The translations under genes were made by a program, and so were the position numbers. A stretch of 64,000 nt of DNA from Yarrowia lipolytica (lineage: Eukaryota; Ascomycota; Dipodascomycetes; Dipodascales). Positions 51,456 to 63,560 of this stretch are shown one piece after another; positions within the stretch are counted from its first letter, which is position 1, and every line of letters begins with the position of its first letter. The stretch lies in NCBI RefSeq assembly GCF_001761485.1, contig NC_090774.1, forward strand, positions 3,968,001-4,032,000, written 5' to 3'. Below the pieces are notes generated by a model. That model did not search any database, was not told the origin of the DNA, and was given only the letters and a program-made list of their open reading frames with translations.

Positions 51456-54400
51456 ATTTGCGATCTTTTGATATCCTCTAATTTATAAATAATCCAATTA
51501 CTTCTCAATTCTATTATACCGATTGTAACCGTTCACATTAGTAATAAGACAATGGGCCAAAAGGAAACAGATCCAAACTATGGAACCAACTGTAATAATC
51601 AGCTCTCCTTTATCTAATTCCAACCTCCGTGTTGCGCTGTCCAGATTGGAAATATCTCGAGGCGTTTTAAGTGCATCAAAAAGGTTAGATTACCACCTTG
51701 CCTTATCTCAGCGTTGTTATCTGCACACGATAAGGACCCTGCACTGCGGTTATTGATAACTTACAAAGGAGGTGGTGTTGGGAAAATATCTGGTGTGAAT
51801 AAGTGTACAGAACTGACACATATAATTGTACAGTATGTACTACAAGTAGTCCATATTGAATTCAATGGTCATCTAAACAATCGGCCTCGACATGGATGCG
51901 TTGCGTAGTCCTGACAGCAGCAGGTTTTGTATGAGGGGGAATACTGTAGTGCTACAGGACACTGAGCATTATCTTAACTACTCCCCTAAAGTGCTCTATT
52001 GCCATGATTGACCTTAGTAATGTAAAGAAATCAAGATACAGTATATCAGGACAAGTTCATATCAGGTTGCAAACATGACGACTTCCCTACAGACGACTGA
52101 TGTGCAGACGATTACAAGAACACAACGATGTTGTCCACCTTTTCCAGCAGTCAGATTAAGTACAAGTGACCAAAGCTACAATTTTTATTTATTTTTATTG
52201 TGATCTCCACTGGGCACACAATGTTACCGCTCCTTGGTAGTCAGACGAGAGAGATCTGACATTGACAGACTGTAGTTGTGCTTGGATGTTGACAGGTGTC
52301 GTTCAAACAAATACTGCACACGCGACGCCAAGAGGTTACAGGGGGTCATGGGGAGATTAGCCACAGACAGTATATTCTCTCATTCTTTCCAACAGCCCGT
52401 TTTTCCATACCCATACTGTACATGCTGTGGTTACGGGCCCATGCAGTTGGCCCTTGTCTATTACTGCTCATGGTGGCTTAGTTGCGCGATCCACTGCAGC
52501 GATAATAATTTCTGCCGTGGAATATTATTGCAGGGCCCGACATGTGTTGATCATGATTGATATATGAGTTGTGATTGTGCCCCAGTGGTCGTGAGGTCGT
52601 CGTAGGGGTAGGGGTTATTGGTTGTTATCAGCAGCCAGCCCGACCCAGGAACCCATGCCACACAGTGCGAACGAGTTAATGGCTTCTTCCTGTCACAAAC
52701 ATGCGATATATTGCGCGCTGTCGACGATGCACAATGCACTTGTAACATGACAGAAAGTGAGCATCTGCTCATTTCCCAGACGTGACGTGATATGATCCGA
52801 CCACCGACGTCTCCATTGTACAGCCGAGCCGACTCTGTATAGAGCTTTGAAAACTAAACAGTGATAAGAACAGGAGATATCTCTAATAGAACCTACATGT
52901 AGCCAGATCGCATACAGTGGGATACCCCGTTCAGTTGCAGTAGCGCAAAATAACGGGCACGGTGGGATTAAATGCCTTAGACTATTGTAAAGAATGGCCC
53001 TGGCTGTGTCGCAAGTATACCGTACAGTGTTATACTGGTAGATACGAGATGCCAGCCCCATAATAATGGCGATACTGAAGCAGCGCTATATGGATGGAGC
53101 TTTGCTTGTTTCCTGTTCACGTTTTGTAGGCAGGCGCAGTTTTTGGTCCCCAACAATTAGTTCCTACCCTACCGGTAGTCGCCGCTATCGGACCGGTCTT
53201 TAGACCCACGGCACACACGATACATCTCGAACCTCTCGGTGGCATTCCAGAATACACTTTGGCACATCTGGTTTCATAATAAGTGGAAATAATATTTGAC
53301 TCGATAATGAAGCAAGCGCACCGTGCGTAATTATTGCACGTTATTATATCGCGACTTTGGACACGCGCGCAACCAGCTCTCCAGAGGCCCCACTGATATC
53401 TGTCACTCAAACGGGACATTAGTAGCTTGCTTTGTTGACATTGCCGCCTTATCTAGCCGCACTTGTCCTTGGCGGCTACCAATCTGGCTGCCTCTAGCCA
53501 TACGAGCGGGGGATCCAAAGGGCCTCCCAGATGTACACGAGTAATTACGAGTATCCTACAAGTAGTTCGGTATGGTAACTCTTGGCGTGAAACCACAGGA
53601 GGTTGGTGCATCCGTGGAAAACATTATGGCTGAGATATTACGAGGAAGCGAGCGGGATCGGTCGAACAATGGGTGACTCAATCCAGTAGGCATAACACCA
53701 GCTGTCATACGTCATCCGATGCTACAACAACAGCGACGGCAACAGCAGCAGCAGCAGCAGCGCTCTTCAGTAACATGCCCGCTGTACTTACTGACATCCA
53801 CTGTAAACTTTTCACGGGACTTATCCACGGAACCAAAGATACGACGGTATAAGATGCACGGTCGGGTCCGCAGTGTGTTCCGAAGATGATCTCTATACAG
53901 ATGGGCGAGGTGTGGCTTGAGGTTGGAACGCTAAATCCAAGGCATCTGCAACTAATTTCATTTACGGGGGCGCCTGCTATCTCACTGCAGCATGTGATTG
54001 GCTATGTGCGCACAGTCAGGCACAGTAATCTGGAGAAACCAGACGGTAATGGTGGTTTCCCTAACCCAAAGGATTTAGACTCGTCTAAAGGGTTCTGAAA
54101 AAAATAAAAAGCTAAAATTGCAGAGGTTTAGCAGGGGTTGCCTTGGAAGTAAATAATATCCGCATATCGGAGATTCAATATGAGCTGATGTGGGTTGAGA
54201 CATGGAGCTCTGCCGGTATTAGGGCAAGCAAATACCAGCCTTCTCCCAGATCGCCCTGGGCCGTCAGGAACCGTGCGTGCGACAGTTACATGGCGCCCTG
54301 GGGTGAGCAGTATGCTGGTGCCAACCACTGTCTTTGTTGTTTTGGGCCACTCGTTAGTTTGAAGTAAACGCCGTCCGATTTTTGATCTACCACAGGGTGA

Positions 54401-57166
54401 CAGACGTTAGGATAGCTGTATACGATGGAGTACCATTGTTTGAAGCAGGAAATGGATGCGTTGTACGTCCCCATCCTTGTGGCCACAAGCAGCTGCCATC
54501 AACACGTCAAATTCCAATCATCTCGTCTGCTACAGTGTGTACTACAAGTTCCTCCCTCACGGAATGCTTTTTCTTGTTTGCAAAGCCGGTACCGACCCGT
54601 TGTCCCTGAGACCAAGTGGTTCCAGGGATAAGGTTCACAAATGCAATTGTATAACAGTTTTGCACATTTGTTTTAGAGATGCTCCGCCAAGAGCTAATGA
54701 GACGTTCACTTGTGTTTAAGCAGGGACGCAAGGAGACTTGTCGACAGAGCAGGTTGTGCCAAAACACGTATATCTGGTCGTCTACGGGTGGGGCTCGGCC
54801 CTGACGATGCATGGAAGCACAGGTGGCACCGCACTAGAGCGTCAAGCCGGTGAGGTTGCCAAATGCGGAAATCCACATGCGTGTCTAGCTGCACCGTCGC
54901 TGCTGACTTTTCCAGAGTCTACTGACTACAGTAGTCCAATTCTACAGGTCCACCCTTGGGCTCGATTTGCCTTTCCACAGATGCACATGTTTCAGTAGTT
55001 GGTTTCATCATGGTGGGTATGTACGAGTACCTGTGGCAGCGCATAAAGATCTTCAGACCAGATAAGGCAAGGTGGAGGTTCTCTGAGTCATTGCTGGCCA
55101 CCTCTGGAACCAAACTGTACTCCACATACGGGTTCTGTCCGGATGTAGCAAACCGGTTCCTGTACGTGAGGTGAGGCACGCGTGATCCGCATTTTCGTCC
55201 CGTCTTGTTTCCTGCTATTGATTATTTCATCGTGCATCTTTTGCGCTGTTTTGGGACTCGGCAATGTTGCTCTGGGCAGACGGGGCAAAAAAAAACAAAA
55301 ACAAAGTCAAATGGACCTGGTGGCACATACAACGTGCTATCTCTAAATATTTTTCACTGGACTAAGGATATATTTTTTCTCCCTCCCAGCCCATATAAAT
55401 GACCGAGCTAGGGGCAGGTGTCGCGAACCAGCGAATAAAGAAGCTACACTGTGTTATTCTATTGGACTGTATTTTATTTTTATTGTAATCTTGTTATGTG
55501 CAAAGCCAGGAAGTCAAGCAGCAGCACACAGTGAAGCATCGGCGATGGTGGCAAATCGCTTGCTCGTAAAAAGTAAAGTGAGCGCGAGATATCTGCAGCC
55601 CGAATGCCACTTGCCTATTTTGGCCACCATAGCTGCCGAGTTATAGCAGCTCGAAAGCACTCTCCTCCACGCTGCTAGTGCGTGCCAAAGTCTTGTGTGC
55701 TAGTGTGCTACACAACTACGTCATGCTGTAAACGACAGCACAGCCATGCCACTCACACACACGGTGCAAGAAAAATAAGCCTAACCTTGCCAGCCAACAT
55801 GGCCCACCGATCAAGGGTGAAGACTAACCAAGAATAGTAAACCAAGGGGACACAGACAAGAGAATATTGATGGCCCGGGTGGTTATTATAATAATGCGGA
55901 CGGTTAGATAGTGTCTGAAAAGGAGGCGAGCGGCGTCCGAAAAAGCAAAGATCAAAGATTCCCATTATTTGGCCATCTCTCCAGCCATCTATACTTGCAT
56001 CTACGCATCTCACATAGTCGCAAAAAGACAATGGACTTGCTGTTCCTAGACATGCACAAACCCCAGTGGTGCATATCCTGCAATGGGACACTGTACAGAT
56101 GATGGAGGAAGAGGCGCAGAGCATACCTACCAACTGGATAAACGGCTCTCAGGGCATGGTTTGAGAAGGATGCGGTCCGAAGTGTGGTATTGTCGTAGCA
56201 GTAAGCGCCGAGCTCCTCTCAGAGGGAACAAAAAAAGTTCTCGGTCGCTCTCTCAGTGAGGCAAATACCCGTGGGTCAAGGTTGGAGGGGTGCAACCTGG
56301 CGTCATTATACGAACACAGGGGTGAACTATAACTGTGATGGTGCGAAATTGGCTGAAAGGCACACACCACACACACACGCTCCAGGTTTAGACTAAAGTG
56401 TTGGACTGGCTGGCGCTGAGTGGAGGAGAACAATGGTATCGGATCCTGTTTTCCACAGACGTGTTACGATTTTTGAGGAGCTCTGCTACTGCCAATCCCA
56501 GTTTGTATTGTACTTGCTCATGACATATACGGGTGCTATGCCACATTGCAAAAAAAAAACAGACATCTTTTTTACCAGACAACCGCAGGACAACCTCAAA
56601 TCACACCTTTTCCACTTTACATTTTCTGTTTGTGCTTGTTGGCTTTTTCCCTTTTGACATCGGCCATTGACATCTATCCACCCCTCCCAGAATCTGCATC
56701 CATGAGGCGTCTTGTCGTCACTTCATGCAATAGGCGTCTTCAGTAGATGCTGTGGTTACTATTTCGGGACAATGTCGCGACCCGATTAGTGTCAAGACTG
56801 CATATTCCTTTGATGTACCATTTCATTTTACTTTTCCTACGGTACCAAAACCTTGCAGCTGCCCCTTTGATGCCCAAAGTCTAATGGCTCAAAAATACTC
56901 TTTTTCCACACCTGTTATTACCTTCCCATCATCCTCATCACACACACTACTCCACGCACCACATCTTTGCATGGTCCTTTGGCCACCCTCTTTGATAACC
57001 CATAACCCGTGAGCCTTGCGCTTGCCCACCCCAGTCAAGTCCCCTCGTTAATATTTGGCTGAAGGCAACGTGCCGTGACTAAGACTTTCAACCTCTTTCC
57101 TGTACGACTTTTCAACTTGACCTTTTTTACACCCAATATTCCGACAACTAACAACATTTCAGCTTC
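51456..57166. other. 5.7 kb block without a convincing protein gene
   Basis: Many short frames occur (none above about 130 codons) and none has a recognisable domain. Visible items are TACTACAAGTAGT at about 51838, a (CAG)6 run at 53743-53760, three scattered-motif copies within 53533-53568, and T/A-rich patches at about 52180 and 55475. Near the right end, GTGAGC at 57009 and CTAACAACATTTCAG ending at 57162 could bound a 5'-UTR intron of the next gene. Confidence 0.55.
57009..57162 (+). other. Possible 5'-UTR intron of the serine-rich gene
   Basis: CTAACAACATTTCAG ends four bases before the ATG at 57167 and fits the Yarrowia fused branch/acceptor. GTGAGC at 57009 is the nearest fitting donor. 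The putative upstream exon contains ATGs, so the donor could lie elsewhere. Confidence 0.35.
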
Positions 57167-58933
57167 ATGACTTCCCTAGATTTTGCATTCCCCCCGCGGC
57201 TCGACCACAGCTTTCCCGCATCTCCTCGACAGATGCCGGCCATCACGATAGAACGAGGCGACTCAGGCACCACTTCACAGTCCTCCGAGTCGTCTGAGGC
57301 CTCTGCTGCATCCACCACCTCGACCATGGCATCCTCGCTAGGCGCAGACGTGTCTTCGCGCACCGCATCGCCCCGCAAACACGCCCATCGTCGATCAGCA
57401 GCCGTGTCCTGTGACTTCGACGCCCAGGTGCTTTTCAACAAGCATGATTACTTACCCCCCAACCCGCATAAGCAGAACATTAGCACCAGCACCACCACTC
57501 TGGCGCCTCCTCAGCCCGTCTCTATTCCTGCGGCTTCACAGTCGCCTAAACGAGACGTGGCATTTATTGATCCTCCCCGAGTGCTCGGTTCTCCCCCCCG
57601 AATGGCGTCTCCTTCTGTGTCGGAACAGTCGTCTTCGTCACAGCTGTCGACGTCGCAGATTTCGTCGCGATCCGCCTCGCCGTCGAAATCTTCGTCACCC
57701 AAAAAGAACCGACACAAAAAGGTGCGATCCTGGGCCGGCTCGCTCATCAAGTTCCGGTCCTCATCGTCCCTCAGAAAGGGAAAGAGCCCCATGAACAATA
57801 CCCCAGGCAACGGCAACGGCAACGGCAACAACACCAACAGTATGACGGATGAAAACACGACTCTTTCTTCACCCACCCTGTCGTCCCCCACACTGCACTC
57901 GTCGTCGTACATTGCCACCAACGACCCTTTCTACTGCCCCGGTGCTGGCTCACCGGAGGTGTCCCCCTCTCCCTCTTCCAAGGAGTTTGAGACCATCGAT
58001 CTCGATGCCGCCCTCTACCCCCTAACGCTGCCTCCTTCTACTACAAGCCGGTTCCACCGTCGGTCCGAGTCCGCCCCGGAGGCCATGCTGGACCCCACCC
58101 GTGGCATGAAGCGCAAGATCCGAGCCCTGGTTGGCGAGGACCTGTTGTCGCTCAATGGGTCGTCCGCTGATGATGCAATTATCGAGGAAGAGGAGCCCTC
58201 TAGCGCTGAGGCTCTGGGTGAGCCTTCTGAGCTCTCTGAGCCCGTCCTCACCCCCGCATCATCCACGTGTTCGCAGCTGGTTTCTGCGAATGCCTCCGCC
58301 TCTTCTCTGGTGTCTGTCTCGTCGTCCTCTACCCGATCACGCTCTCGAACCCGGTTCCATAGATCCTACAACAATGATCTGGCCCAGGCTATGAAGGACC
58401 GCAAGGAGCGAGACGAGCGGGACAAGCGAGAGAAGCAGGAGGCTGAGCTCCAGGCCCAGACTCCCGGAAAATCATTTGAGTCTACGTTTGCTGCTACTAC
58501 CCCAGCCGGCTCGGGTTCTATGCACGCGACTCCCACTGCTCCTACTGGTGCCTGTTCCTCTCTGCAGTCTCCTCTTCGAACCGTCCGAAAGATGGATGCT
58601 CCCCGACTTCTCGGCTCTCCTTCTCGTATGGTGTCTCAGGACTTGCCCCGGTATACCTACGAGGAGGAGCCGCGGTTCTCTACACATTACTCATTCACAT
58701 CCGAGTGGAACGATGATTTCGGAGAGCCCGGCCCCGTGGAGCATGCGGACGTGAGTGCTGTGAGCAGCCGGACGTCCGATATCAGTGAGGTGCATTCGGA
58801 CCGAAACAGCGTGTCTCGATACCAATCCCACCATCAACAGCACGGTCACCACCAGCACAGCCACCACCAGCACAGCCCTTCGTCCCACAAAAATGTCGCC
58901 GCGCGAATGTGGGGCTGGGTCAAGAGAAAGTAA
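57167..58933 (+). CDS. Serine-rich, probably phosphoregulated protein of unknown function
   Basis: A 588-residue single-exon frame, very rich in Ser, Thr and Pro, with basic patches and many SP/TP sites. HAHRRSAAVSCDFDAQVLF (73-91) looks like the best-conserved motif. A second motif occurs twice: PPRVLGSPPRM (136-146) and APRLLGSPSRM (about 476). Other landmarks are KKNRHKKVRSWAGSLIKF (about 190-207) and a charged helix RKERDERDKREKQEAEL (about 415). The end is His/Gln-rich and closes with VAARMWGWVKRK. There is no membrane segment or signal peptide. Similar layouts occur in fungal proteins annotated only as proline-rich or cell-wall-related; I cannot assign a function. Confidence 0.85.
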   Translation: MTSLDFAFPPRLDHSFPASPRQMPAITIERGDSGTTSQSSESSEASAASTTSTMASSLGADVSSRTASPRKHAHRRSAAVSCDFDAQVLFNKHDYLPPNPHKQNISTSTTTLAPPQPVSIPAASQSPKRDVAFIDPPRVLGSPPRMASPSVSEQSSSSQLSTSQISSRSASPSKSSSPKKNRHKKVRSWAGSLIKFRSSSSLRKGKSPMNNTPGNGNGNGNNTNSMTDENTTLSSPTLSSPTLHSSSYIATNDPFYCPGAGSPEVSPSPSSKEFETIDLDAALYPLTLPPSTTSRFHRRSESAPEAMLDPTRGMKRKIRALVGEDLLSLNGSSADDAIIEEEEPSSAEALGEPSELSEPVLTPASSTCSQLVSANASASSLVSVSSSSTRSRSRTRFHRSYNNDLAQAMKDRKERDERDKREKQEAELQAQTPGKSFESTFAATTPAGSGSMHATPTAPTGACSSLQSPLRTVRKMDAPRLLGSPSRMVSQDLPRYTYEEEPRFSTHYSFTSEWNDDFGEPGPVEHADVSAVSSRTSDISEVHSDRNSVSRYQSHHQQHGHHQHSHHQHSPSSHKNVAARMWGWVKRK

Positions 58934-60213
58934 TTTATATAGCATTGCATTATTATTATTATATTGGCATAAGAGAATCTCGTAACAGTAGCCTTGGATA
59001 TTGGAGTTTAGTTGCATTTGCGTTGGCGTGATTTACGTGATTGACATGCCTGGCCCTTTTCACGGTTTTGACTTGCCAGATACGATACTGTTTGGCAGTT
59101 AGTTTGAGTATGAGTTACACCCGGGGGTGCCGTTGCCGGGGAGATACATATAGGTACAGTGTACTGTACATTATCATACCATAGGTGTAATAAATCACTT
59201 TAGTACAAGTGTAACGTGTCCAGTTAGTTATCATAGATGGCCCGAGAACCTGGCTAGATAGAAAGGCTTGTTTTGGACGTTATGGATTATTGAGTGGGTT
59301 GGTGCGATTCGGGCGTTTCGAGCTTTTCGAGTCTAGATTGTCCGGGGAATATTGAGTCGTTAGTGCGTCCCGAAAATGATCTTTTTCCTGGGCGGATATT
59401 GGCACAAGTTTACTGTTGGTGATGGTTAGTGTTGAAAGTGCATGGTCAAGATCACCAGTCTACATGCGTGACTAATGTATATAACAGCGCTCGTTGTGTC
59501 ACTGAAAGCCATGGCATAGTGACAGATATGACAGGCGGAACGGCCATGGTTGTTGCATAACGTCTTCTCCTCGGCCCAATGTCTAAAATGCGACCTTGCG
59601 CTTGCTCCCACCCACCGCTCGCTTGTTATTCAACAACTTATAGACCGTCTCGTCTTCCCCACTTCATTCTTTGTGTTTTCGGGCCCCAGAGGTCAACATA
59701 ACAAAAGTCTGCTTTCGCCGATTAATTTCAGGCACGCATGCATGTGGGTGTGCACCCGACTTGTACGGGCACATGCTAGACGGGCCCAGTGGTATAACCA
59801 ACACAAACACACTTGCACGCTATATATACGCCAATCTCCCTCCCTGTCTCATATATAATTGATGATTATCTGGGCCCACGTTGTCGGTGTTGCTCAAGCT
59901 TCAAGCGGACAAGATACTGCACCTTCTTACTTTCATGCTCGGAGCTTATTGAGGAGCTGTCGTGTCTATCACTCGCTAAAAAAGCGGCTACTTGGGGTAG
60001 GAGGGGGGGAAGCTTGGATGGAGGTTGAAAACACGTTGCCGTGGGAACCCAGAGTCAGACCAGTCAAAAAAGCAGATAAATACCACTCAAAAAAATGACG
60101 GAAATTCACTCCTGCTCCCCCCACCATGCATCCCCTGACCCCAAATCCCCATCCCCAACGCATGCTAAGCAGTAAATTTACGCTCACGTCAGGAAACCAT
60201 ATTCACGTGAAAC
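58934..60213. other. 1.28 kb spacer before the LPL1-like gene
   Basis: It contains the 3' end of the serine-rich gene and the promoter of the lipase gene. Short frames (for example 59550-59858) have no features. TATATATA-type sequence lies at about 59821-59828. No RNA gene seen. Confidence 0.45.
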
Positions 60214-61767
60214 ATGAGAGGAAGTATAGTTAAGGCTGGCCCTATGGCCAGTAACGCCGTCCTCTCCCATATCGACATGTCCACCCATCTTGTTGTTTGC
60301 ACCCACGGCGTGTGGGGAACCCGCGCCCACTTCAATTACATTGTGGAGCAGCTGCTGGAGACCAACTCCAAGACCATGGAGTTCTACCAGGACGACTCCA
60401 CCTGCATCGAGGACTCGCTGGCTGAACTCAAGTCCCGCCAGGGAGACGTCGTGGTCATCTATCGAACGCGAGGCAACGAGGGCTACTCCACCTACGACGG
60501 AATCGACGTCTGTGGCGCCCGTCTGGCCGAGGAAGCCGAGACTCTCATTTCGCTGATTGAAAACAACTCCGACAGAAAGGTGGATCGTCTCTCAATGGCA
60601 GGCTACTCCCTGGGGGGTCTGATGTCGCGATACGCCGTTGGTCTGCTGTACACGCGTGGAGTGTTCAATCGAATTCCTCCTGCTTCTTTCACCACCTTTT
60701 GCACACCTCATGTTGGTGTTCGAGTGCTTGGAGAAAGCAGACTGGCCAGCGCCTTCAACTCCCTCGCAGGATCGCTCATGGGCAAGACAGGTAAGCAATT
60801 GTTCCTGGAGGACCGAGTGCGAGTACGAGAAACCGCAATGACCGACTCCAACCGAGAACAATTCTCCAAGCCCATGCCCTTGCTGGAAATCATGTCCTAC
60901 GCCGAATCGTCCTTCTCCAAGGGACTCGCAGCCTTCCAGCACAGAAACCTGTACGCCAACGTGGTCAATGACTCGCGAACGGCGTGGTACACTGCAGGAA
61001 TCTACGATTTCGACCCCTTTAAGGGTGTCAACATGGAGTCTGTTACTCTGCCTACAGTGGAAGGCACCAATGAGATCATTGTCGATACCTCGCGTCTCAA
61101 CAACATCAAGCTGCAACAGTCGGACACCTCCAACCTCCTAGCTCCTCCGCCAGAGGCAATCAAACAGCCTCCCGGATGGCTGGAACGCCGGTTCCGATGG
61201 GCAAAGGTCCTCTACAACATTGCCGTCACCATGCCCATGTACGCCGTCACCTGGATTGCGTCTGCCATCTTCTACGGCATCATTTCCAACCGGCGTCGAG
61301 TGCAATACGCCAAGGGCGAGTACTGGAAGAACAATACTTCTGATGACTTTGTTGGAGCTCTCTTCAACGGCAAGGTGCACTCTCCTGGCGACAAGTCATC
61401 CGAGTCTTCTTCTTCTTCTTCTTCTCAGTCGCACGGACACCACAGATCACATTCCCTGGAGGAAGGTGCGTTCCGTACGGCCTTGGAGGATCAGGTGGAC
61501 AAGACGATGGACTCCATGTTCACTGCCATGGAGTACAAGACCACGGAGGGGGACACGTTGGATCTGACCAAGACCAAGTTGGTGCTATCGGACAGCCAAA
61601 AGACCATCATTGAGAACCTCAGTAAGCTCAAGTGGGATAAGACCGCCATCCACATCCGTGCCACCAAACAGGCCCATGCTGGTGCCATTGTGCGTCATCC
61701 AGACCCGTCCTTCTATGAAGGTAAGACCGTTGTCAAGCACTGGATTGACAACAAGGCCCGTCTTTGA
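60214..61767 (+). CDS. LPL1: LPL1-like phospholipase/lipase (DUF676 alpha/beta hydrolase)
   Basis: Serine hydrolase related to S. cerevisiae Lpl1, a lipid-droplet phospholipase, and the ROG1 group. From the first ATG it has 517 residues; Met11 or Met22 (just before STHLVVCTHGVWG) are possible starts. The oxyanion-hole motif THGVWG lies near residue 30, the nucleophile elbow GYSLGG puts the catalytic Ser at about 132, and FTTFCTPHVGVRVLG and NVVNDSRTAWYTA follow the family. A hydrophobic segment (about 335-360, IAVTMPMYAVTWIASAIFYG) may anchor it to membranes or droplets. Beyond it is a Ser/His-rich low-complexity stretch and a charged tail. Lipid droplets are prominent in Yarrowia, which fits. 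Confidence 0.88.
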   Translation: MRGSIVKAGPMASNAVLSHIDMSTHLVVCTHGVWGTRAHFNYIVEQLLETNSKTMEFYQDDSTCIEDSLAELKSRQGDVVVIYRTRGNEGYSTYDGIDVCGARLAEEAETLISLIENNSDRKVDRLSMAGYSLGGLMSRYAVGLLYTRGVFNRIPPASFTTFCTPHVGVRVLGESRLASAFNSLAGSLMGKTGKQLFLEDRVRVRETAMTDSNREQFSKPMPLLEIMSYAESSFSKGLAAFQHRNLYANVVNDSRTAWYTAGIYDFDPFKGVNMESVTLPTVEGTNEIIVDTSRLNNIKLQQSDTSNLLAPPPEAIKQPPGWLERRFRWAKVLYNIAVTMPMYAVTWIASAIFYGIISNRRRVQYAKGEYWKNNTSDDFVGALFNGKVHSPGDKSSESSSSSSSQSHGHHRSHSLEEGAFRTALEDQVDKTMDSMFTAMEYKTTEGDTLDLTKTKLVLSDSQKTIIENLSKLKWDKTAIHIRATKQAHAGAIVRHPDPSFYEGKTVVKHWIDNKARL

Positions 61768-62540
61768 GAGCAGCCTGACTCGGCCTTTGTAGAGCAAGGC
61801 CATTATTGATTTATAGACATTATACCGGGAAATACTAAACACAAGAACCTTCGGCGTGATTATCTGCACTTGTACCACGCTGCAGTAAGTTAGTAATCGG
61901 AATTCAACTGCCATTAGACATTATTTACCTGCAGACCCAATTCGTCCAGCAACGGAGGAATGAACGTTGGGGGTTCGGGTCTAAAGATGCGTCCTGTAAG
62001 TGGGGGCGTTGGTCTACGAGTAGGGTCCTGCTTTAGTGTGGAAAATTTATCTCTTTATGTGTTTCCATTGGCTGGTGCGTTTTGTTGTTTTCCTTTATTC
62101 AGCCAATCAGAATGCGTGAGAATACCTGTTATGTTTTCCTCACAATATTTTTTTCCACCGCCATTTTGGAGAGCCGCCGGAAACCAGAGTGCCGAAAGGC
62201 TATCTTTTGGGCTGGAATTATATATCCTAAGCCAGACACAATCCTGACTCACTAACCTTGGAGTAGATAGAGAAAGAGCAAGAAGCTCTGTGAGTCAGAG
62301 AGGAAGAGGGAGGCACATAATGTGGGAGTTATAGGGGTATTTATATGACAAAAAAGCAGCTGGCTCCGTGTAATGATGCCGGCCACACCTCCCTTTCACT
62401 CTTCCATCCAGCACATTCTAGACCCGACCGTTTGCTAGCAAAGCTAAATGTTGATAAGAGTCATCGATTGTCAGCCCCACTGAAAATTACTTTCTACCTG
62501 TGATACTCACTACACGACCAGTCGCACAAACACACACAAA
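61768..62540. promoter_or_regulatory. HIS3 promoter region
   Basis: Three Gcn4-type sites lie upstream of HIS3: TGACTCA at 62245-62251, TGAGTCA at 62291-62297 (both perfect) and GAGTCAT at 62458-62464. They lie about 290, 245 and 80 bp before the ATG. Gcn4 control of HIS3 is classical in yeast, so general amino-acid control is likely here too. No ORF of interest. Confidence 0.75.
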
Positions 62541-63206
62541 ATGACCCGACGAATCGCCAGCATCCGACGAGAGACCAAGGAGACCAAAATCCAGATCGCC
62601 ATAAGCATAGATGGAGGAGCTCTCGAGCTGCCAGGCCCCACCATGCTCCCCGAGGGAGCTGATGTTTCTCACGCCTACCAGAAGACCGATACCCAGCACA
62701 TTTCCGTGTGGACCGGCGTCGCCTTCTTCGACCACATGCTGCACGCTCTGGCCAAGCACTCCGGCTGGTCTCTGCTAGTCGAGTGCATCGGAGACGTCCA
62801 TGTTGACGACCATCACACCGTGGAGGACACCGCTATCGCACTTGGAGGCTGCTTCAAGGAGGCTCTGGGCCACCTGCGAGGCATCAAACGATACGGATAC
62901 GCATATGCCCCTCTTGACGAGGCACTATCGCGATGCGTTGTGGATCTGTCCAACCGAGCATACTGTGTGACTGAGCTTGGTCTCAAGCGAGAGCGAGTGG
63001 GCCAGCTGTCTTGTGAGATGGTCCCCCACATCTTTGAGTCTTTTGCTCACTCCGCTGCCATCACCATCCACGTCGACGTCATCCGAGGTGCCAACGACCA
63101 TCACAGAATCGAGTCTGCATTCAAGGCCACTGCGCTGGCTCTGCGTATGGCATCCTCCATCACATTCGGAGACGAGGTTCCTTCCACAAAGGGTGTTCTT
63201 AGATAA
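62541..63206 (+). CDS. HIS3: Imidazoleglycerol-phosphate dehydratase
   Basis: Mn-dependent enzyme of histidine biosynthesis that converts imidazole glycerol phosphate to imidazole acetol phosphate. It has 221 residues, the normal yeast length. The metal-binding motifs DDHHTVED (89-96) and [14 protein letters not shown] (about 183-196) are intact, and [15 protein letters not shown] and LSNRAYC are family landmarks. Single exon with ATG start. Three Gcn4-type sites lie upstream. It converges on the minus-strand gene at the window edge. Confidence 0.98.
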   Translation: MTRRIASIRRETKETKIQIAISIDGGALELPGPTMLPEGADVSHAYQKTDTQHISVWTGVAFFDHMLHALAKHSGWSLLVECIGDVHVDDHHTVEDTAIALGGCFKEALGHLRGIKRYGYAYAPLDEALSRCVVDLSNRAYCVTELGLKRERVGQLSCEMVPHIFESFAHSAAITIHVDVIRGANDHHRIESAFKATALALRMASSITFGDEVPSTKGVLR

Positions 63207-63560
63207 GCCCTCTACAGTACTACAAGTAGGTACTACAAGTAGGACAGTATCCCCCCAAAATGTAACATAACACAAAATAAATGTATCTATACCTAATCGA
63301 CATGGACTGCACCGCATTCGTTATCTTATCGTAGTCCTGCTTACTTTGATCCGTATCACATTCGTGTATCGCGATAAGAAGTAAACATTGCTGCAAGTAT
63401 AAATCAGGTCTCAAATCTCTTCTTGAAGATAGTTTTAAGCTCACCGTGAACTGAACGTGAACACTACGAGTACGATTTTCAATATTATTACCGTCGATAT
63501 AACAACCATGCAATTTCTATATACATATATACATTCCCTCATTCGTCTGTGCTGTTTGGT
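63207..63560. other. Convergent spacer after HIS3
   Basis: 354 bp holding two 3' ends. Directly after the HIS3 stop, TACTACAAGTAGG occurs twice in tandem (about 63219-63242). No gene seen. Confidence 0.5.

Noticed and set aside
52180-55500. Similar T-rich patches at about 52180 and 55475 as possible repeat ends
   Set aside because: The similarity is limited to low-complexity TTTTATTTTTATTG; no flanking duplication or longer match was visible.
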